64,000 nt of DNA, from positions 108,895-172,894 of the forward strand of contig NW_025935740.1 in the NCBI RefSeq assembly GCF_000764305.2, read 5' to 3'. Numbering within the stretch: the first letter of the stretch is position 1; every line of letters starts with the position of its first letter. Shown here in pieces: positions 1 to 13,700 of the stretch. Source of the DNA: Hyalella azteca (Eukaryota; Arthropoda; Malacostraca; Amphipoda; Hyalellidae). The notes beneath the pieces were generated by a model. That model was not told where the DNA came from. It saw only the letters and a list, made by a program, of their open reading frames with translations, and searched no databases. The position numbers and the translations under genes are program-made.

Positions 1-3000
1 GAGGTCTCGTGTCAAAAAATGATCGGCGCCCGTGTGAGTGAAATAAAAAATTGATCAGGTTTGAAGAAATTTCTTGACTTCCAGTGAATATAAGCAATAA
101 AAAACTTAATGAAATGATTGCACACAAGTATTGTTATTGCAAACTTGAAAAATTTGTATCAAACATTTAAACGAGATAAAAATAACCGGATGGAATTCAA
201 CAGAATTGTTGTTATAAAAAAAATTATTGCGTAGTGACCGATGTTGCTTCATGACAAGGACGGTATGATTTAAATGATTTTGGAAATGACATGCTAGGAT
301 GGCAGCCAATAAAAGGCTGACATGGTTGAATTTAAATTAAGACTTATTTCTGGCGTGCGATATGTTTGATGGTATTTGGATTATATCATTGTTTTATCCT
401 AATTAGTTCGCAAGGAAACTAATTATGGCCAATTAAAATTGAATACTTTTGATCATAAAATGACTGGCCTCTGTTGTTGGTTCGTGGAACACAATTGCCA
501 ATTAAAAACGTCCACAAGGACTTTTTTCCGGATAATAAAGAAAGTAAAACACGTGGACAATGGAGAAAAAATATATATGAATTTCATCATTTCTGGCACA
601 GCTTAATTAATTAAAACAGCGCATTAGGAAACAAGTTATTGAAATGATATCTATTATTCGTGTTAACGAATCAGTATAGAAATGAAATAGAATGTCCTAC
701 TCAGTGCTTCTAGAATGTATTACAAAGTAGCTCTTGAATCGCTATGAAGACGATTATTTTACATGTAACTTGAGCCAATTAGCGACCACGATCGTGACTC
801 CAGAAATCAAATCCTACACTTCTCGGAGACCAAAAAAAAAATTTAGCAATATTTATGAGGCTTGCCGCAAGCCCCAAGATATTAAATGAAGAAGCCTCTA
901 AAGTAAGCAAACTTTGCTCAAACTTCATTTTAAGTTTTAGTTTCTCAAATCATCTCGGAACTCAGTCGCGTCCCTATTGGTTTTCGTCCCACATTTGCGC
1001 TGCTTTTCACAACTTTTTGCCTTTGCGTTGAAGCTTCCTTATTCCAGGCATCTTTTTCACATCATTTTCCAGTCAAATTTGCAGCCGGGATTTAGCCGGT
1101 CCGGTGCCGGATAAAAGCCAGCATGCCGTACCCTGAGAGCCAGCACAAGGCCGGAATGTCTCATTCAGGCACGCTACAACTAAACAGACCGCGTCATTTG
1201 GCTGTGGTTTGCTATTGGGCTCGTTTTTTTTCTTTGAAATCTTAACAATATGGGATAATTAATTATATTTTCAATATGCATTGATTTAAAAACTATGCAT
1301 CTCATATTGTTATAACCCTGTAATTCCTTTTTGTCTTTTGCAAAACCCTTTTTCTATATGGCGACAATTGTGACTATTGAGAGGGAATGTAGACTGAACC
1401 AAAACCGAGAAAGGCATTTTGCAGCAAGAATCATGCAAATGAAGCACAAGTTTGAAAAGTTTTGCACGTTCTCTGGAACTTGGAGCAATTTCCTCGCGCG
1501 ACTGTATTATCATGGTCATCTTGCTGCCGCAACATGGCGGCCAATAGAATGTTACTCGAGATACGCTCCACTCCAGAGAGGTGACATTTCCTGCCTCTGT
1601 GATGTGCTTCTTCTTACTTTATTAAATTGAATCACTTTTTAATTGAACTATCATAAACTGACTTAAATCACCCAGTGAATCAACGATTGCTAACATGTCA
1701 TGTCATTTCGTCTTATCATTTAACTTTCGCGAGCATTTTTGATATTAAAAAATGCATTGGTTAGTAATCGTCGTCTGATGTAGAAACCAAGCCTAAATAT
1801 TTGCCAAATTTATTGCAGCAAATTCGCATAAAATATGCATGAAAAAACTGTCATTCTATTATTGACCTATGGCAACTTCTATGCAAAGTGACTCTGAACT
1901 GGTGTTTATATCTATTATCGTGACTGAACATTTTGGTGTAGCTCAGTTTACTTCTTTATCACGTTGCATTTTATTTCATGACTCTTATCACCATTTATGC
2001 AGTCATTATTTTGTTATTTTGTTATAACCATTTATGCAAGAATATTCTATCTTGATCGCAATTTATATTATACTATAACCATTCTCATTTCGTTGTTTTT
2101 TACCTACTCAAAACCTATATTTCATCTCCCAGTGGATTCATATCGCTCGCGTGAGTCTCTATTCTGTTGTTGCAGTTGAAGGCAAGGCAAGCATCGCTTA
2201 AAGCAATTCAATAAGTAAGTCTCCACAGACCGCGAAGGCTAAACCATAAAACTACACTTAGCATATTAAACTTGGCCTTCCTCCGCACGCGTACGTCTGT
2301 CTCGGTTCTTATTGGACTCGCTAAATCAGGCAGGACTGCACATTCTTCAACTTCAACCTTATTGCCCTGTGAGCATTTTTCATTTCTCATAACTTTGTGG
2401 GAGTTTAGACAGAATTATATATAAAAGTTGCAAAGTTATTTATGCTAGGACGATCCATTTACGAATATTGAAGCGTGACATTCGGCGGTCGAAGCTGGTG
2501 TGCAACTTGGTACTTCGTCGTGGTTTCGATTCGTTCGCACATTAATTTGATGCATAATAATAATTCAGTAAATAACGAATATAATACTAATAAATAGTCA
2601 GCAACAGTAAAGTAACCACATTAATGCTACAATATGCACATATCAGTTTAAGAAAACTGCCTTCCATCGATGATTGACTAATATTTCATTTTTCAATCGA
2701 AAGTTTATTCACAATTCAACAAAGTGTACATCATTATTGCAAATTAATGCATAAGTTCACGTACTACAAAATGCTCAAATACCGAGCTGACTTCTTCCTA
2801 ATAATGTGAGTGTTTTTCATGACGGTAGTATAAGATATCGTCTGATATTTGGGGCATTATCGCTTTCATGGCGTACAATGTGCATTGCTATTATTTCAAA
2901 TTCAGAGGCAGTAAATCAATGCAGGACTTATACAGCGCGTGTAATACAAAGCCTGCACTCCGTGTACACTCACAACACAGAGAAGCATGATGCTGTGTAG

Positions 3001-6000
3001 CTAACATTCAAGATCCGCTAACTCTTTGATGTATCAAGTCAATTCAGATTTCAATATAATGCTGAAAAGGATGCACATTCTGCAGCGCGAGCATCGAAAT
3101 CTATTTCATGATAATCAATTTTCGGATTGTTCTCATGCTGCCAGAGATGCCTAGTCTCAATACAATATTATTGAAGTATTCAATATGCTATTTGCCTCGA
3201 CTAAATCATCACAAGTCAAATCGCTTGTGATATTCTGGCGCAGAGGCAGCCTCTAGAACTTCATCAATTGGCGCGGCATCAAAGAACTTGAGGCAATTCC
3301 ATGGTCCGGCACCAATACAAGCACCGCTGTGCGCCTGTTCCGTCAACAAACCTTCTGTAAACGAACGGAGCACCTACGAGCAGCCAATTCTACGGTCGTG
3401 TTGACACGTCCCATGTTATTCCTACGGAGTGCAAATATATTTGACGGGCACCCTGAGGGAGTGAGTAGACCGGCCAGCTCAAGCCTGCGGTGGACTAATC
3501 GATGCAAGGCAAGTAATGAATGGCTGCCATCTCTCCATATACGCGAGAATAATTGATCCTCAAATGCCACGCGCAACTAGAATTACTTTCTCCCAGAGTA
3601 GCTTTTCAATATCGATTTCTGTAAGTGACTTGTCACTGATAATGTGATGCATTGCGCGCGACCATTGCAATTTCGTCGTTATTAAAAGACTATCACAATT
3701 TAAACAAGTTTTGCATAAATCGAGTCTTTAGATGAATAAAGTTCTACCTCCCAAAACACGAATTTTCCGGGAATGGTTAAAGATGTATGGAAAAACAAAA
3801 TTTTTCGAAAAATGATAGTTTTCTGTGCTTCCTGATAATATAAATATTGATTTGATATTACATATGTAAATGCACATCTTTGACTCGAAGCTTTCAACTC
3901 ACTTTCCACGCATGTGGAAATTTATACACATTTAAAGCTGCGTTATTACACAAAATCTGGCTCGGTGTTCAAGGCTCTGTTTAAAGTCCACCTAGATTAC
4001 ATTTTTGGTCCCAGCTGTATCACAATTCGCCATCTAATATGTGTTGAATTACTGGGTGAATTCGGGTTGAATTCCTCGTGAAGGTTTAAGTGGCCCGTTC
4101 CTGGAGGATGATCTATGAACTCCGAACCTTTCATTACCTGCCATCCAAGCGAGGCTCGAGCTGAACGATATCCCGACATTTGTACAGTTTCCCTCATCAT
4201 TCAGGGTAATCAAGTATAGAGAATCATTCCCTCAGAAATACTGTTCCGATAAATATTAATATTTTTATATTATTAAAAAGAAAAAAAAACTTTAGCCAGA
4301 AGATAACCAAAATTTCGTAATGAATTTGTTAGGAACATATGTTTTTTTATGTAACTGCGTATTTAACGTTCATTTTTAAGGAGATGGCCGCTGTCACAAG
4401 GACAATATCCAGGCATGTCGGAGCGGAAGCTTGCGATATCAGAATATTCCTGTATAGCTATTCCAGAGAGTGTTTATCTGCTAGCAAGATCCAGTAAGTA
4501 TTTTTTATTAGTCAAAATTTAATTCGTAAATACGCATAAAAAACGATCTGATTGGAATATTATATCACATTATCACGTAAGTGCCATTAATACTAAGAAC
4601 GATATTGCTGCTACAAAAATAAAAGAAAAACTATATACACGTAAATTCAGGTGTCCTTCTTTTAAAAAACCATTAATTAATTGAATAATTTTTAATCTTA
4701 CGAGAGGTGAAGTTTACTTTAGGTAAGGTGCAGTGCGCGCATAAACGGAGATCGGTAGAGACATATATGTGCTATTATTAAACGAAGCCTTTAACCAATG
4801 CTACTGGCTTGGGAATGCCAGCCATTTTGGTCAAAAAATTTAATTTGCCATATATATTTATATGTGCTCCAAGAGCTTTATAGGGACATTGTCAATGTTG
4901 TCGGAGAACATGGTCTCGTGTCAACGCCATATAAACGTGTTATGTGAATGTATAAATTTGCAAGTTTTACACGGTCTGATACAAAATTTTAGTGCCCACC
5001 AACGAACGTTTATCCAAGCAAATCCTCCAATAATAATATTTCTGAAACTGAAGAATATAACACACATTTTGAGCAAAATACACCATTGTTTTTATAGCAT
5101 TGAATTCCGAAATGTTGAGGCGCATGAGTACAATGTAACGACCTTGCCCGGTTTTTCAGCCGATCTGGGGTTATCCCGCGCAAATTGAAATCCATCGTAG
5201 CTAAGGCTAGTTATGCGCATAAACTTTTACTGCTTATATTATTAAATCTGATGTACAGTAAAAAATGTCATAAAATATTTTGAAGCACCCAAGATGAATA
5301 CATTATTGTTGTAATTCGACACCTTTTGATGAGACAGAGCTATGATTCGCGATTGTTTGGGAGTGGTTGGGAACACTTGACCTCTGTTTCTGTCGTCTGA
5401 ATGGTATTGAACAGGAGCAAAGAGCGTCGAGCAGCCAATGGAATATCTCTTAAAGTATAATTAACTTTCATTTAAGCGAAATTTCACTTTTTATATTCGA
5501 AATTTAACAGTATAAAATCGGCGTTACTTGATTAATTTCATAGTTGAGGACGCCAGATTTAATATCAAATCGAGTTCACTGTAATATTACTAATTTGTAA
5601 TGTTTGTGTTCTAGGCATAAATAGCGCGCAGCTACTTTTTTCTCAAACGCCGTATAATCTCGAAGTTATTAATGCCAACAAACATGACAGCTTCCATCAT
5701 TAATGCCTGTGTAGATTCCGCTTCCAAAGGTCTCCTGGTGTGAAAAAAGTACCATTCTTACGTCACCAACACGTCGACCCTATCCCGGGGAATCTCATCA
5801 ACTGCTAATGAATTCCACTGCCGTGCCACTGTTCTCATTTCTAGCTTCTAATACGAGGACCCAGCGACTCACTGAGCAACTCATCAGTTCGTATAAATGA
5901 GTGGCTGGCGCGCCACATTAGAAGCCAGCTCATTAGATCATTAAGGAGGTGTGCCGGCTGTACATTAAGTGTCGGGATACACATTGCGTCATTAGGCAGC

Positions 6001-6500
6001 CAAGGCAAAAAGTTCTTATGGCGCATTTGGTCGAGCGGCGCAGCACGTCCCAACTTCTTCCGACGCCTGCAAAAAGGAACAATTCGCTCCAACAACTTGA
6101 TGCGTGAAGTTCAAACCCAATTCTGCGAGGATTACCCCAACTCAAGTTTGTGGGCGAGTTAAAATTACCTATTTCAGAATTCTCTCATATAAGTTTACGA
6201 TTTATAAGGTTATTGCATGAATTGCTTCTCTGACGACAGTCAAGGCTAGTTTTTATAACCTTGTTTTTCTTTTTTTTAGCGGGAGAGCATGCGTTTGTTC
6301 GAGGCAGTAAAGATTAAAGTGTTTACAAAAATTATATAGGCCAATTTTGTGTATTGATAGCAACATGAAAAATAAGGAAATGTAAAAATGTAAAAGTGTA
6401 AAAAAACCTTATATGCCTCTTAAGTGCCGCATTACGAGGATGCCGTATATGAATCACATTCAACTTAGAATTATGATGATGTATTAGAATGTACAATAAA
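1..6500. other. AT-rich non-coding stretch without recognisable gene
   Basis: No family-level protein match, RNA gene or long repeat is visible. GC-richer, non-repetitive islands stand out at about 960-1200, 1490-1600, 2220-2390, 3230-3600 and 5780-6140; the second holds AACATGGCGGC (1531-1541), which resembles a YY1/Pho site. One ATG-started frame of 108 codons lies at 4862-5188 (+). It has no recognised domain, and frames of that size are expected by chance here. The islands could be regulatory modules or unrecognised exons; nothing in the sequence decides. Confidence 0.5.
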
Positions 6501-6520
6501 GAAAATTCGCCAAATTCGAA

Positions 6521-6764
6521 CAACCAGCGATCTCTGTGCAGCAAATTCTTCGCGCTGCATGCCGGAGACCGTTCTCTGTGCAGCAGGTTCTTCACGCTGC
6601 ATGTCGGAGACCGATCTCAGTGCAGCAGGTTCTTCGCGTTGCATGCCGAAGACCGATCTCAGTGCAGCAGGTTCTTCGCGCTGCATGCTGGAGACCGATC
6701 TCTGTGCAGCAGGTTCCTCGCTCTGCATGCTGGAGACCGATCTCTGTGCAGCAGGTTCTGTGCC
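6521..6764. repeat. 42-bp minisatellite, about 5.5 units
   Basis: Units begin at 6537, 6579, 6621, 6663 and 6705, with a partial unit at 6747. Each starts TGCAGCAGGTTCTTCGCG and carries a GAGACCGATCTC core. The period is exactly 42 bp, a multiple of three, so several frames on both strands stay open and give spurious serine/cysteine-rich ORFs. Units differ by a few substitutions, which indicates an older array. The last full unit is taken into the 476-bp duplication that follows. Confidence 0.95.
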
Positions 6765-7186
6765 ATTACAACACCGCCGACATCACCGGTGAAGATGCAG
6801 AGCCAAGTGCTCCCCGGCGACGACAAATGGAATCCGAGCGAAGGTTCGCTTGCAAACATCGCGACGCTAGCCTACCCTTTATCACCGGTTAAAAATCGAC
6901 GCCTCTAGCCTCCTGCGGCCTCAGCTTTTGGCCTCCCAGGTAACGCTTGTCCTCGATTCCTGTTCGCTATTGTTCAGCAAGTATCGACTGGGGTTTGTTT
7001 CGCTTTTCACGGAAGGCGCGGCTTCCGCGGCAACCATTCCACTCAAGCGGCAGGTTTACCGCGGAAAATCCTGAACGATTCTTGCCGAACTAAAACTCGC
7101 TGCAGGAACGCTGAAGTTCAAGGAATGGAAGTCGCTTTTTCCTTCAGAAAATCTTTGTTACTATGCTAAATTCAGGAAATATATTT
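6711..7186. repeat. 476-bp direct duplication, copy 1
   Basis: This segment recurs 477 bp downstream at 7188-7663. I see only two differences: GACGACAA versus GACAACAA, and GACGCTAGCC versus GACGCCAGCC. It starts inside the 42-bp minisatellite (AGGTTCCTCGCTCTGC) and ends at GGAAATATATTT. There is no convincing coding content; short frames exist but appear in both copies only because the copies are nearly identical. Such high identity means either a recent duplication or two haplotypes placed in tandem by the assembler. Confidence 0.95.
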
Positions 7187-7187
7187 A

Positions 7188-7663
7188 AGGTTCCTCGCTC
7201 TGCATGCTGGAGACCGATCTCTGTGCAGCAGGTTCTGTGCCATTACAACACCGCCGACATCACCGGTGAAGATGCAGAGCCAAGTGCTCCCCGGCGACAA
7301 CAAATGGAATCCGAGCGAAGGTTCGCTTGCAAACATCGCGACGCCAGCCTACCCTTTATCACCGGTTAAAAATCGACGCCTCTAGCCTCCTGCGGCCTCA
7401 GCTTTTGGCCTCCCAGGTAACGCTTGTCCTCGATTCCTGTTCGCTATTGTTCAGCAAGTATCGACTGGGGTTTGTTTCGCTTTTCACGGAAGGCGCGGCT
7501 TCCGCGGCAACCATTCCACTCAAGCGGCAGGTTTACCGCGGAAAATCCTGAACGATTCTTGCCGAACTAAAACTCGCTGCAGGAACGCTGAAGTTCAAGG
7601 AATGGAAGTCGCTTTTTCCTTCAGAAAATCTTTGTTACTATGCTAAATTCAGGAAATATATTT
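7188..7663. repeat. 476-bp direct duplication, copy 2
   Basis: Near-identical to 6711-7186. After the copy ends the sequence continues TTTCAGTGAATAT, whereas copy 1 runs TTTA straight into AGGTTCCTC. The junction therefore has a one-base spacer and little or no microhomology. This copy keeps only the last minisatellite unit and a half, so the duplication breakpoint lies within the array. Confidence 0.95.
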
Positions 7664-7664
7664 C

Positions 7665-8745
7665 AGTGAATATATATATTTTCATTGTTGATAACAAAAA
7701 ATATTATAGAAACTGAAAAATTTATTCAATTTGACACGAACGTTTAAGGTATTTCGATAAATCAAATAAAGTGAAAATTTAGCATAGAATCGTTAGGGGA
7801 ATCCGGAGACAGACAATCACCGGATCCAACAACATCATCGAGAATAACTTACGGTATTTGATCTCAAACCTCCCAAAACATGCGTTGTGTTAAAGTTCGC
7901 TAACCTATATGTGTTCAGAACTTACTCAGAGCAATGCTCCCAGACGTATACGCGCGACATTAGGGAAGCATATGCGGATGATTTTAACGCGCATTTACGT
8001 AATTAATACCGACTACGAATAGCTGTCAAGCTTGTTCAATTCACAACACAGGCAGGCATGTGAAGCTGAACCATTGATGCTCCCATCTTCACGAAATTAT
8101 AATTCCGCGAAGATCGTCAAATTATCGAAGGTGGACGAAACAAAGCGGCTTTTGAAGCAGACAAATTAACAGCTGCGGCATCGCTGCTGATTGATGAAAG
8201 GAGCCTCAAGATTCTCGTTCTCGGGAATTACGCGTTCGCTAATTTGCAGCTCGTGATGAGCGGGCGAGTGATTGAATAGCGTTCGTCAAATATGTTCCAA
8301 ACCCTTATTGATGGTTGATAATTGATTAATTAATTATAGGTTAATCTTAATTAATCTCAGCTCAAAATACTCAACTTTATTGTGTATTGTTTTGAGGTCG
8401 TGTGTAATGAGGTCTTGTTTACCCAAGTCTGTTTGATTTGTACGTATACTGTGCGTGAAATTAATTAGTTTATATATTTCTGTCATTTGGAAAAACTTCT
8501 TGACGACGTTCAACCACTGAACAATATATCACATGTATTATTATTTAGAAAATGCATATGGAAAACATTTGACTATTTCAATGATGCTCCATCGAATTTA
8601 CCACCGGTATAAACGATCAGAATCAAATAATCATTTAAATTCAAGTAACCAAGAAATTCTCACCTGTACCCAAAGTTAAAAAGTTTTTAAACATGAGGTG
8701 AACTTTACGTCTCATTCCTAAGGATCATCAGGACGCATAGGTAAT
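7665..8745. other. non-coding stretch
   Basis: No gene, RNA or tandem array seen. A GC-richer island lies at about 7960-8260. It is followed by AT-rich sequence with short TTAATTAA-type palindromes near 8320-8360. Confidence 0.5.
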
Positions 8746-8747
8746 TT

Positions 8748-9066
8748 CACGCAGCCATGCATCACCAATTGATATTTCACTCTGTCGTGCGTCGCCAGCT
8801 CACATTTCAACCAACTAGGCATCAAAAACTCATATTTTTTGCAGCTATGCATCACCAACTAACATTTTGCGCAGCCATACAGCACTAACTCACATTTTAT
8901 GCAGGCATGCGTTCTCAACTCACATTTTACGCAGCCGTGCATCACCAACTCACATTTTGCATCCCTAACTTACAATTTATGCATTCATGCATCACCAACT
9001 CACATTTTACGCAGCCATGCGCCCCCAACTCACATTTTACGCAGCTATGCATCACCAACTCAACTA
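8748..9066. repeat. about 30-bp minisatellite, roughly 10 degenerate units
   Basis: Repeats of the form CGCAGCCATGCATCACCA followed by ACTCACATTTTA run from TTTCACGCAGCC (8746 on) to GCATCACCAACTCAAC. Units are 28-33 bp, with substitutions and one internal deletion around 8810. The conserved parts are GCAnnCATGC and ACTCACATTTT. The three overlapping short frames across it differ in phase and look like artefacts of the repeat. Confidence 0.92.
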
Positions 9067-10461
9067 TGTATAACCAAACGAGAAATGCACTCGTCCAGCC
9101 ACCACCCTGCATCGGCCTGTCCACTGCAACCCGGCGGCGCAAATTCCAACTGGCAACTGTTAAAACAGCGGCGAAATTCAGCGCAAACTTATGATAAAGT
9201 TTCCCTAACTGTGGGTAAATACTCCCGACAAGTTCGCGCGAATTTTACAGTGGACGAAGCTCATAAAAGTTAGGGAAGCTCTCACTAATTTTTGGCCGCT
9301 CATGACGGCAGTGAAGCGGAGCCCCTGGCCCGGCTTGGCTTGCTTTGTCGAGGTCGTCAGAATTATGATCTTCTTTACGATGATGACGGTTGATTACTCC
9401 TGATGATTTTTGCTGCTAATGATGATAAATGAGATTAAAATTTTGGATAGAAGTAATGAATTGTGATATTTAGTTTTTTCTTAGATATTTAGTTTTTTCT
9501 TTTATCTTAAAGATAATGAGATACTTCGAGATAATGAGACTTTGACATAAAAGAGAAGATATATACTCTTTTGACAATGATACGTTAAGATAAAGATACT
9601 CCAAGATGTTAGTTAAACCTTAATATAATGATAATTCAGTAGGATATAGAATTTTTTATTATCAAAATGCTAATTGTGACGATGTTGAGATCGCCAAAGT
9701 CACAGCCTTAAATTTTATTCATGTTTGAATCTGATATTGTATGAAACTGTTACATTGGTGTGCATATCTTGACTTATGACCAGCTGAACTGTACGGCGCT
9801 CTCGTATGTAATTATCTCGCATTTGTACATAACTCTGAAGGATTCTTATAATTTGAATTTAGAGTATGTAATATCAATACTTACGATTATTTATTAGCGT
9901 AAGTTTACATTTAAATTATCTACGAGAGATTGAATTGAAGCAAGAAATAAATTTTGAAACAAAATAAAAGTGTGTTATCTGTGCTTTTGAGCCAACTGTA
10001 CTCCACTAAGGATAAGTAATTACTTACGACTTTGCCTTTTTTTCTACCTCAACGTAGCAGCGCCTTCTCTAACTACAGACTGATAATTTTAGTTCATTTA
10101 GGTGGTGTTTTCTCGATCAATTTTACGGAACGGTCCCTACTCCAACCATGCGTTAAATGCCAAAACTTCCCTCGGCTGAGCACATTCCGTGAACTTCTAG
10201 AGCAGAAATTTAAAGCCGCGAGTTCACATTCAAGCTCTTCATTAAGAGAACATCTCCGCAAAGGCGAAGGCGACGAGTCTCTGAGGAGAAGTCATTTTAG
10301 TTTGAAGGCCTACGATTATTCAGCGGTCGGCCTAAGGCCTTCAGGACCTATACATCGACCGCTATTCTGAGAAATGAGTGAGACTTTGTCCAAGTAGCGA
10401 CGCATTTTTCGCCCTTTTATGGATCATCTAGAGCCAGTTTGGCCACGCCAAAAGAGCGTAT
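9067..10461. other. non-coding stretch
   Basis: Nothing recognisable. A GC-richer block at about 10140-10360 contains the palindrome GGCCTAAGGCC. Simple GATAATGAGATA-type degenerate repeats lie at about 9480-9600. Confidence 0.5.
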
Positions 10462-10778
10462 TGCACTGCATATATAATCAGTATCACACTGCATCCATAT
10501 AGTCAGTACACCCAGTACGACACTGCACGGAGTCAGGATCACACTGCATTTAAATAGTCAGTACACCCAGTACGTTACTGCACGGAGTCAGGATCACACT
10601 GCATTCAGTAACATCCTACATACACAGTCAGTATCACACTGCATCTAGTCCGTACTCCCAGTACGACACTGCATGTAGTCAGTATCACACTGTATTCAGT
10701 AACACCCTGCATGTAGTCAGTATCACACTGCTTTCAGTATCACACTGTATGTAGTATCACACTGCACGGCACAGTATG
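10462..10778. repeat. complex nested minisatellite (CAGTATCACACTGCAT family)
   Basis: The short motif CAGTATCACACTGCAT and its variants repeat throughout. In the first half they form a 55-bp higher-order unit: GTCAGTACACCCAGTACG at 10502 recurs at 10557, each followed by CACGGAGTCAGGATCACACTG-type sequence. In the second half order decays into subunits of about 18-20 bp with CTAGTC or GTAGTC linkers. This looks like an array that grew first by short units and then by a composite unit. Confidence 0.92.
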
Positions 10779-13700
10779 TAACGGATATTTTTATTGCTGT
10801 CGATTGGCCCTCGAATCATGTGGCTGCCACAAGACTGATTGAGAACACTCGGCCTAATGAAGCGAAATCCCTCGGCAAATTCGAGCGAGAGGAGACCGGT
10901 TAGCCGCTGAAATTAAGGGAAGAAATCTGTTTGGTAACCCGACCAACAGGACGTTTTTTCTTCCCGAGGGTCATGGAAAAAAAGACGGTTCGCTTTCCAT
11001 GTTTGGCTGCTGTTTTTTTAACCAAGAAAGGGAGATATAGTGCACACGCAAAAGTAAAAACCTTGGGAACAACACGTTAAAAAAAGAGCCTTTCACTTAC
11101 AATAGTTTATGTCCGCATAATTGCCCACAAACACTCACAAATTAGTGCAATCAAATTGAATTGAAATGAAAGCTTATTCTATGCACATCCAAAATAGAAA
11201 TAGAAAAAGAGAAAGTGTCTACACCGAGAAAAAATTGAAAAGGTTCCCAATGGTTCCGGTCCCCCTAAAAAAAAGTTCAACCCGGGTAAACAAAAAAATT
11301 AAAACGGAACCCCGAAACCAAACGCAAAATCCCCGGACAGCAGACAACAGTCTCTCTCAAAACAAAAAAAATTGTGACAGAGGATTGCTCTAAAGTTGAC
11401 GAATGTTTGAAAATTTAGTAGCTCTGAATGACATAACTTATATTTTTTGACAGCTCTTCCTAAGGGTTATTGTTGTTCCAACCACCGATTAGAGACAGAC
11501 ATGCACATCCAGACAACATGCAAACGTTGGCTGCGATGTTTTGGCTCCACCGATGCCGATACTCCAGCGCATAAACACAAAGCGATGCTGAGGGTAGGGA
11601 AGCCGTCTTTTGTTTCTATCAGGAGACGACCTACCAGTCTTGCGAGGGTCCATATCGACGATGTGGCACCCACGCGCTGCGCACCAGCTTTCTTGAAATG
11701 AGTTTTTTTGGACCTCTGTATGATTTTTGTACGGTGTACGGTGGACCACGGTTTTGGACCTCTGTAGGGTAAGCTGTCAGTTGTTCCTAAACTGGGGCGC
11801 AGCTTTGTGAATGAAATAAACTTATGCCAGAGATAATTTTTTACAAATAGTTACTTTATAACACTGAACAAATTTACGAAATTTCAGAAATTAAAATTTG
11901 CAAATTTCCCAGAAAAAAAGATTTTTGTGTAAATCCAAATAATTTTATAATGGCCTTAGGAACTGAATTAAAAATTGTAGGAGCTCTACGAACCACATCA
12001 CATGTGGCTCGAAGATTTGAACTTTCCAGACAATCGCCCGACCAGCGGGCGGATGCCATACTCCGACATTTCTAATCGCTTTTTGTGAGATTCTCGAGAA
12101 GCTCCGTGGCTCCTGAGGCGGCTACGCTCGGGAACTGTTTTTTTAACGTTAGTGAAAGATCGCCGGAGTTATTCGCCGTAGCAAGTTTCCCCAAGCATTA
12201 ATTCTCGCTAAAATGAGCTCCGGGAGAAAGACGAGAGCTAAAAACACTGGAGCTGCGATATGGAAACTGACCTCAGTGTAGCCAATTAATCATGATACAT
12301 TTAAAGCAATACGCGTGTTTTGTCATTGGAAAAATTACGGCGTTCACTTGCATGGCTTACAATTAACTAGATAGACCATTAATGAGCACGCAAGGAGGAA
12401 GCTCTTATTTCTCTGCTCGTCGTCTGATGAACACGCTTGTTTAGGTCAAATATTGCAATCGTGACTTGTTTGCAGTAACAAAATCGAATAATTGAACGAA
12501 AACATGACCTATTGTAAGGAACGCTACACACACGATATTATATAAGAATTTCAATTTTTTGCAATTATCGATTGTGCTTCGATATATTTTCACGGCCCAC
12601 TGCTGGTGCCGAGAGAGGCTAGCGGGCGCTCACCTCATGTCTAGTAATTCTGTTGCACACCTCAAACCATAAACCCAGAGCTTCTTCAGTAATTTCCCTG
12701 AGGAGCGAAGGCCCGTGCGCCGCAAGGTTGACTTTTGAGGAGGAGCAAGCTTGGCCAGAATTCCTTGCGGAGAGCAAAAGTTTCTCTGCAAAACACTTGC
12801 GCTGATACCATCTCATGAAGAGGACAGTTATTGCACGACTCTGCCGAAAACAACTCGCCCGTTTGCTCGGCGTGGACGCGGGCTCTGCACTCATGCACGG
12901 AGAACGGAAACATCGACACTAAATCGATTTCGAGACGCAGATTTTGATCTCGAGTGCAAAACGAAGCAATTTAGGTCTGAGTTGATGTTGCATCCTCTGA
13001 GGCATTTGATTTGTTACAGAAATATTAATTTTGCAGATAAATAGAATTAATTACGAAGCGTTTAATAGGCACAATAGGCATTGCCTATTGATCATGAGGC
13101 CTATAAATTACAAATCTAATTTTCCGTGTTGTTGCCAAAAAAACTGCTAGGATAGCGATAAAGTTTATTAAACATAACAACTGTTTTTTTATAACAAAGA
13201 TTTCAAGAATTAATAAACTCGAGGATTTGAGAACAGTAAATACCGCTCTTTGGCAAGCTAATGGACCGCCACCCTCTGCTTGAGCAAATATGCCAGATCA
13301 AATATAAACATCAAAATGCCTTTTTCTTAAAAATATAGTTTGCATTTTGGAAAAAAAACAGTTAAAAATACGGCACGTCAATTTTAATTTTTAGTTGGTC
13401 CATCTTGGAGTCTCGTTCATTCACAAGAGTGTATGAAAAAACCTGAAACACGTAAAAATAACCCATTTACATTCTGCATACACAAGCTTTTGAGTGGCAA
13501 GCAATCAATGTTTAAAGTGGAACGCTCAAATTATTCACTTTCATCAAGGGAAGCACAGCACAAAATTTCTCTGGCTGCCCAAGTTCCATTTTTCTTGGGT
13601 TTCCTCGTAACGTCATTTGCTGAGCTCCTCTAACGCAATTGCCGAATGCAAAATAAACCTAAAGGACACCCGAGGGAATAAATTACGCCCTCATCAGAGA

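Noticed and set aside
4862..5188. 108-codon ATG-started plus-strand ORF as a gene
   Set aside because: No recognised domain or motif; around twenty frames of at least 100 codons are expected by chance in AT-rich DNA of this length.
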